From Symbiodinium natans (lineage: Eukaryota; Sar; Dinophyceae; Suessiales; Symbiodiniaceae): DNA of 64,000 bases. Position 1 is the stretch's first letter; the number at the start of each line of letters is the position of its first letter. The stretch is taken from positions 180,001 through 244,000 of the forward strand of contig CAJNDS010001669.1 in assembly GCA_905221605.1 (NCBI GenBank). Direction: 5' to 3'. Shown here piece after piece: positions 61,185 through 64,000 of this stretch. The translations under genes were made by a program, and so were the position numbers. The notes under the pieces are model-generated. The model saw nothing but the letters and a program-made list of their open reading frames with translations. It did no database searches and was not told where the DNA came from.

Positions 61185-61859
61185 CTTGGGCAAGCTAAGG
61201 CCATAGCTTTTCCATCTCTCAGAGCTTCGGGTTTAGGCTTTAGGGGTCTTGGGGTTTAGGGTTTAGGGCCCTAAACCCTAAATCCTACATAAATTCTGGA
61301 TCCAGGGCCTGCTTTGCAACAGCCCAAAAAAGATGTGGGAGCGTGTTGCCCCTACTTGGAGGTTCATGGGTAGGGGCTTAGGAGCTTAGGGGCTTAGGCG
61401 CTTAGGCGCTTAGGGGCTTAGGGGCTTAGGGGCCTAGGGGCTTAGGGGCTTAGGGGGGGGGGGGGGGTTTCAGGCTGAAGGCGCAGGGATCAGAATGGAA
61501 ACTATACTTATAGGCCTGGGCACTGATGACTCTACATAGAAATCCTCATGAGCCTCCCTTACTTCTCCATTAACAAAGGGAAAAAAGGGTTAAACTTTAT
61601 TACTGTAAACCCCAAATCCTAAACCCTAAACCCTCTTCCTCAATAAGGAAAACCGAAGAGCTTAAAGTTCAACTATTGGCTAAGTAGCTTATATATACCC
61701 CTTATATGCTCATAGATACCCCATACAAATTAAGGGCCCACGCCGCATCAGAACCCTTTGAAGGAGGTAAGGGACCATGTTAAGGGCCCATAAAACTGCA
61801 TCAAGTTCTGCAAGTAGACCATGAGCCCTATACTCCCCTTAGAACCTTAAAAAAAATAT

Positions 61860-62345
61860 ATATCTTGAATATATATTCTCTTGAGTTTTAGAACCTTAAT
61901 AAAAAATATATCTTGAATATTCTCTTGAGTTTTTATCTAAACAAAATAGAAAGAAAACAATTCCCCAAGGGGGATATAGGAGCCGGCCCTGGGGCCCCTC
62001 CGGGCCTTTTGCCAGACGAACTTCTCGCCCCAAGTGTCAGAAGCCACGTCCTCCTGGCATGCTTGGCGTTGTTTTTGGGGTTCAGGGTTCAGGGTTTAGG
62101 GTTCAGGGCTTAGGGTACGGGTTTTAGGGTTGAGGGTTTAGGGGGTTGGGGATTCAAGGGCTATCGGGTGCTTTTTTCCCCTCCTGCACCTGGAGCGAGT
62201 CCACGTCGCAGGGCTGATAATACTCCCCTTAGAACCCTACATAAAAAATATGTTTAATATCATCTTGGGTTTTATATAAACAAGAATAAACAATAATTCC
62301 CAAGGGGGATATAGAAGGAGCAAGACCAGGGTTTCGGATGCTTCC
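61860..62345. repeat. Duplicated AAAAATATATCTTGAATAT / CAAGGGGGATATAG block
   Basis: TCTTGAATATATATTCTCTT and AAAAATATATCTTGAATATT are tandem at 61857-61930, and the block CCCCTTAGAACC..TAAACAA..AATTCCCAAGGGGGATATAG recurs at about 62222-62325. It is a dispersed or tandem duplicate of about 110 bp. A plus frame at 61975-62085 (AGPGAPPGLLPDELLAPSVR) between the copies is a weak exon candidate. Confidence 0.6.
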
Positions 62346-63079
62346 CTGACCCCTTAACCCCTAAACTCTAAACCCTTTTTCAACGAGGACTCTCTGAAGT
62401 GCCTCCATGGAGCAAACCCTAAACCCTAAAGCCTAAACCCTAAATAACCCTAAACCCTTTTTGAGCAACCCTAAACCCTAAACCCTAAACCCTATGCTCA
62501 ACCCAGCCTCAGGCTGCAACGTCGTCGTTGGGGGGCCTTGGTGCCGGCGGGCCTTTGGCAGTGACACATGTGGAATGGGGTTTAGGATTTAGGGTTTCTG
62601 GTTTAGGGTTTAGGGTTTCGGTTTTAGGGTTTAGGGTTTGGGGTTCGTGCTAGGGTTTAGGGTTTTGGGTGTGTGTCGCGAAGGTTTGAATAGACTTGCA
62701 CCCCCTTTGAGGGTGGCAAATAGGCGTCGCAAGCACTAGGGGGGGGGGGGGGGGGGGGGGGCTGTTCTATTATTCTAGGCTCCCCTGGTAGGCTGCAGTT
62801 TCTACTATGAGGGTGTGACAGCTCTCCTTCTGCCACCCGCCTGCGCAACATGCACAATCCCACCCAAATTCGGAAGACGGGAAGCAGTTGGTCTACACGT
62901 AAATCGAACGCATTTAATGAGAAATCGTTCCGAACAAGAAATTAAACCCTAGGGCCTGACCAACTTCTAAATTTGGAACCCACAGCCCTCCAGCCCTCCA
63001 GCCCTATAGGTTGAGGTTTTTAGGAACCCTAAACCCTAACCCTAAACGCTAAACCCTAACCCTAAACCCTACAAGCTAG

Positions 63080-63239
63080 AGCGCTGGAGGGCTACAGTAG
63101 AGGGCTGGATGGCTGGCACAGCAGCAACTCTCTTGGAGGAGCTATATTTGCAGGGCCTAATCCGATGAACCCCCGTGTCTTATTGAATGTTTTCATCGTA
63201 CTGTACAACAGAGCCCCTGAGCTCAGCGACGCCCGCTGA
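63080..63239 (+). CDS. Candidate terminal exon, unidentified
   Basis: After AAGCTAG the frame is open for 52 codons: ALEGYSRGLDGWHSSNSLGG, AIFAGPNPMNPRVLLNVFIV, LYNRAPELSDAR, TGA 63237-63239. Its start overlaps a CCAGCCCT-type repeat. Not recognised. Confidence 0.4.
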
Positions 63240-63589
63240 GGGTTTAGGGTTTAGGGTTTAGGCGGTTACACAGGGAATGGAAGGTTGAAATGGTCACATC
63301 CTGCAGTTCTTACGTAGAAAATTCCATCCTTCAAGGAACTTCAACATATTCTAGGATGTATAGGGCTTAGAGTGAGGCTTAGGGCGTCTAGGGTGTATGT
63401 GGTGTACAGGGTATAGGGCCAGAAGGTATGTAGCCTGCATTGGTGTGCAAGGGTGTTTATGACGGCACAGAGGGCATACAGGGTAGAAACCCAAAGACTA
63501 ATTAAGGAATATGCCTCATAGACCGTACTAAGGATCCCTATTCCGATATTCGTTAATTAAGCGGTTTTGGGGCTCCCTGGGTACAGCAG

Positions 63590-63728
63590 GGTGCTACTCC
63601 CGCCTTGCTGCGCGACGCCCCACGGCCCAGCACGCTCGCAGTGGCGCCCAACAGCGCCCCAGCAGCCAAGGCTCCAGAAGTTACCTGGGCACACTGGTTC
63701 GAACAGACGAGTCTCGACGTGTCCGGAG
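63590..63728 (+). CDS. Exon of an unidentified plus-strand gene
   Basis: Acceptor GGTACAGCAG|G, then GATPALLRDAPRPSTLAVAP, NSAPAAKAPEVTWAHWFEQT, SLDVSG and G, donor CGGAG|GC. The frame would otherwise stop at TAA 63776-63778. Ala/Pro-rich, then aromatic. In phase with 63799-63893 across a 70-nt intron. Confidence 0.5.
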
Positions 63729-63798
63729 GCCCTCTAACTCCATTGCCATGCCCACTTGTCCGGACCGGAATTTCTTAACTCACTTTATCCATTAGCAG

Positions 63799-63893
63799 GG
63801 TTCCGGAGCCTCCGACAGTACGCAATGGGCAACAGCAACGCTCTGTCGATGCAACGTCTCAAACATGATGACGACAAACTGATCAACGCTGAG
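63799..63893 (+). CDS. Exon of an unidentified plus-strand gene
   Basis: Acceptor TTATCCATTAGCAG|G. The first two bases complete Gly, then FRSLRQYAMGNSNALSMQRL, KHDDDKLINAE, donor GCTGAG|GTCAGC. Both sites are good. The gene probably continues beyond the window. Confidence 0.5.
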
Positions 63894-64000
63894 GTCAGCA
63901 CTTCAAGTACAGGGGCTCGGACTTCTGATGTGACTCAGGAAGTTAAAGGGTTTTGGGTTTAGGGGTTAGGCCTCGAAACCGATACGGTGAGTTCTCAAAA

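Larger units (their letters stand above)
1..64000. repeat. Window-wide interstitial telomere-like heptamers (TTTAGGG/CCCTAAA)
   Basis: Perfect and degenerate copies of TTTAGGG, or its complement, occur every few hundred bases through almost the whole window, on both strands, from two units to arrays of more than 20. Common variants are TTCAGGG, TTTGGGG, CTTAGGG, TTATAGGG and octamers such as GTTTAGGGG and GCCCTAAA. The arrays are far from any chromosome end and alternate orientation within a few kb, so they are interstitial. The one long stretch nearly free of them is about 17.2-22.86 kb. Many arrays directly touch predicted exon ends. Confidence 0.97.

Noticed and set aside
1-64000. A true chromosome end
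   Set aside because: Heptamer arrays are short, interrupted, of both orientations and spread over all 64 kb, with genes between them. No terminal run in one orientation is seen at either window edge.
1-64000. tRNA, rRNA or a dinoflagellate spliced-leader gene
   Set aside because: No cloverleaf with a T-loop GTTCGAnnC was noticed, no rRNA stretch, and no spliced-leader sequence was recognised. This was read by eye, so a diverged copy could be missed.

Overview
The window is nuclear DNA of a eukaryote, most likely a dinoflagellate, possibly Symbiodiniaceae-like. Three things point there. (1) The Arabidopsis-type telomere heptamer TTTAGGG/CCCTAAA occurs in hundreds of interstitial copies on both strands, and TTTAGGG is a known dinoflagellate telomere repeat. 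(2) The introns that can be proved by joining a conserved protein use GT, GC and GA donors, mostly in an AG|G context, as reported for dinoflagellates. (3) The recognisable proteins (2OG-Fe oxygenase-like, KH, UBX, Rieske) and their GC-rich codon use fit that group. There is no sign of bacterial operons, tRNAs, rRNAs or CRISPR arrays. The species assignment is inference.

Layout. Most of the window is intronic or intergenic DNA made of degenerate telomere heptamers, several families of short elements with inverted ends (families A-E in the feature list), homopolymers and microsatellites. The coding islands are exons of only about 30-180 nt. The clearest gene is a minus-strand Rieske-type oxygenase (pheophorbide a oxygenase-like). 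I assembled it from at least nine small exons running from 61184 down to 40331, about 21 kb. Every intron phase I could test between adjoining exons matches. A UBX-domain gene (47432-46488, minus) sits inside one of its introns and is itself split by a 250-nt intron flanked by an exact 14-bp direct repeat, an introner-like structure. Other recognisable genes are a KH-domain protein (9324-8461, minus), an intronless 2OG-Fe(II) oxygenase-like protein (20389-19388, minus), a coiled-coil protein with a frame break (about 22370-21498, minus) and an intronless, GC-rich acyl-CoA thioesterase-like protein (36408-35533, minus) that looks bacterial in style.

The most interesting signal is that several introns appear to consist almost entirely of telomere-like heptamers. 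A (TTTAGGG)n tract supplies a GT at its start (G|GTTTAG) and an AG at its end (TTTAG|G). The best examples are 16464-16512 and 15656-15733 on the minus strand, and 28172-28212 and 28340-28413 on the plus strand. In each the flanking frames stay open and in phase, while read-through meets a TAG inside the heptamers. Interstitial telomere repeats may therefore act here as a recurrent source of introns.

Limits. A 20-codon reading frame is open by chance about 40% of the time, so isolated short exons without homology are candidates only and are scored accordingly. No alignment, RNA data or database search was available.
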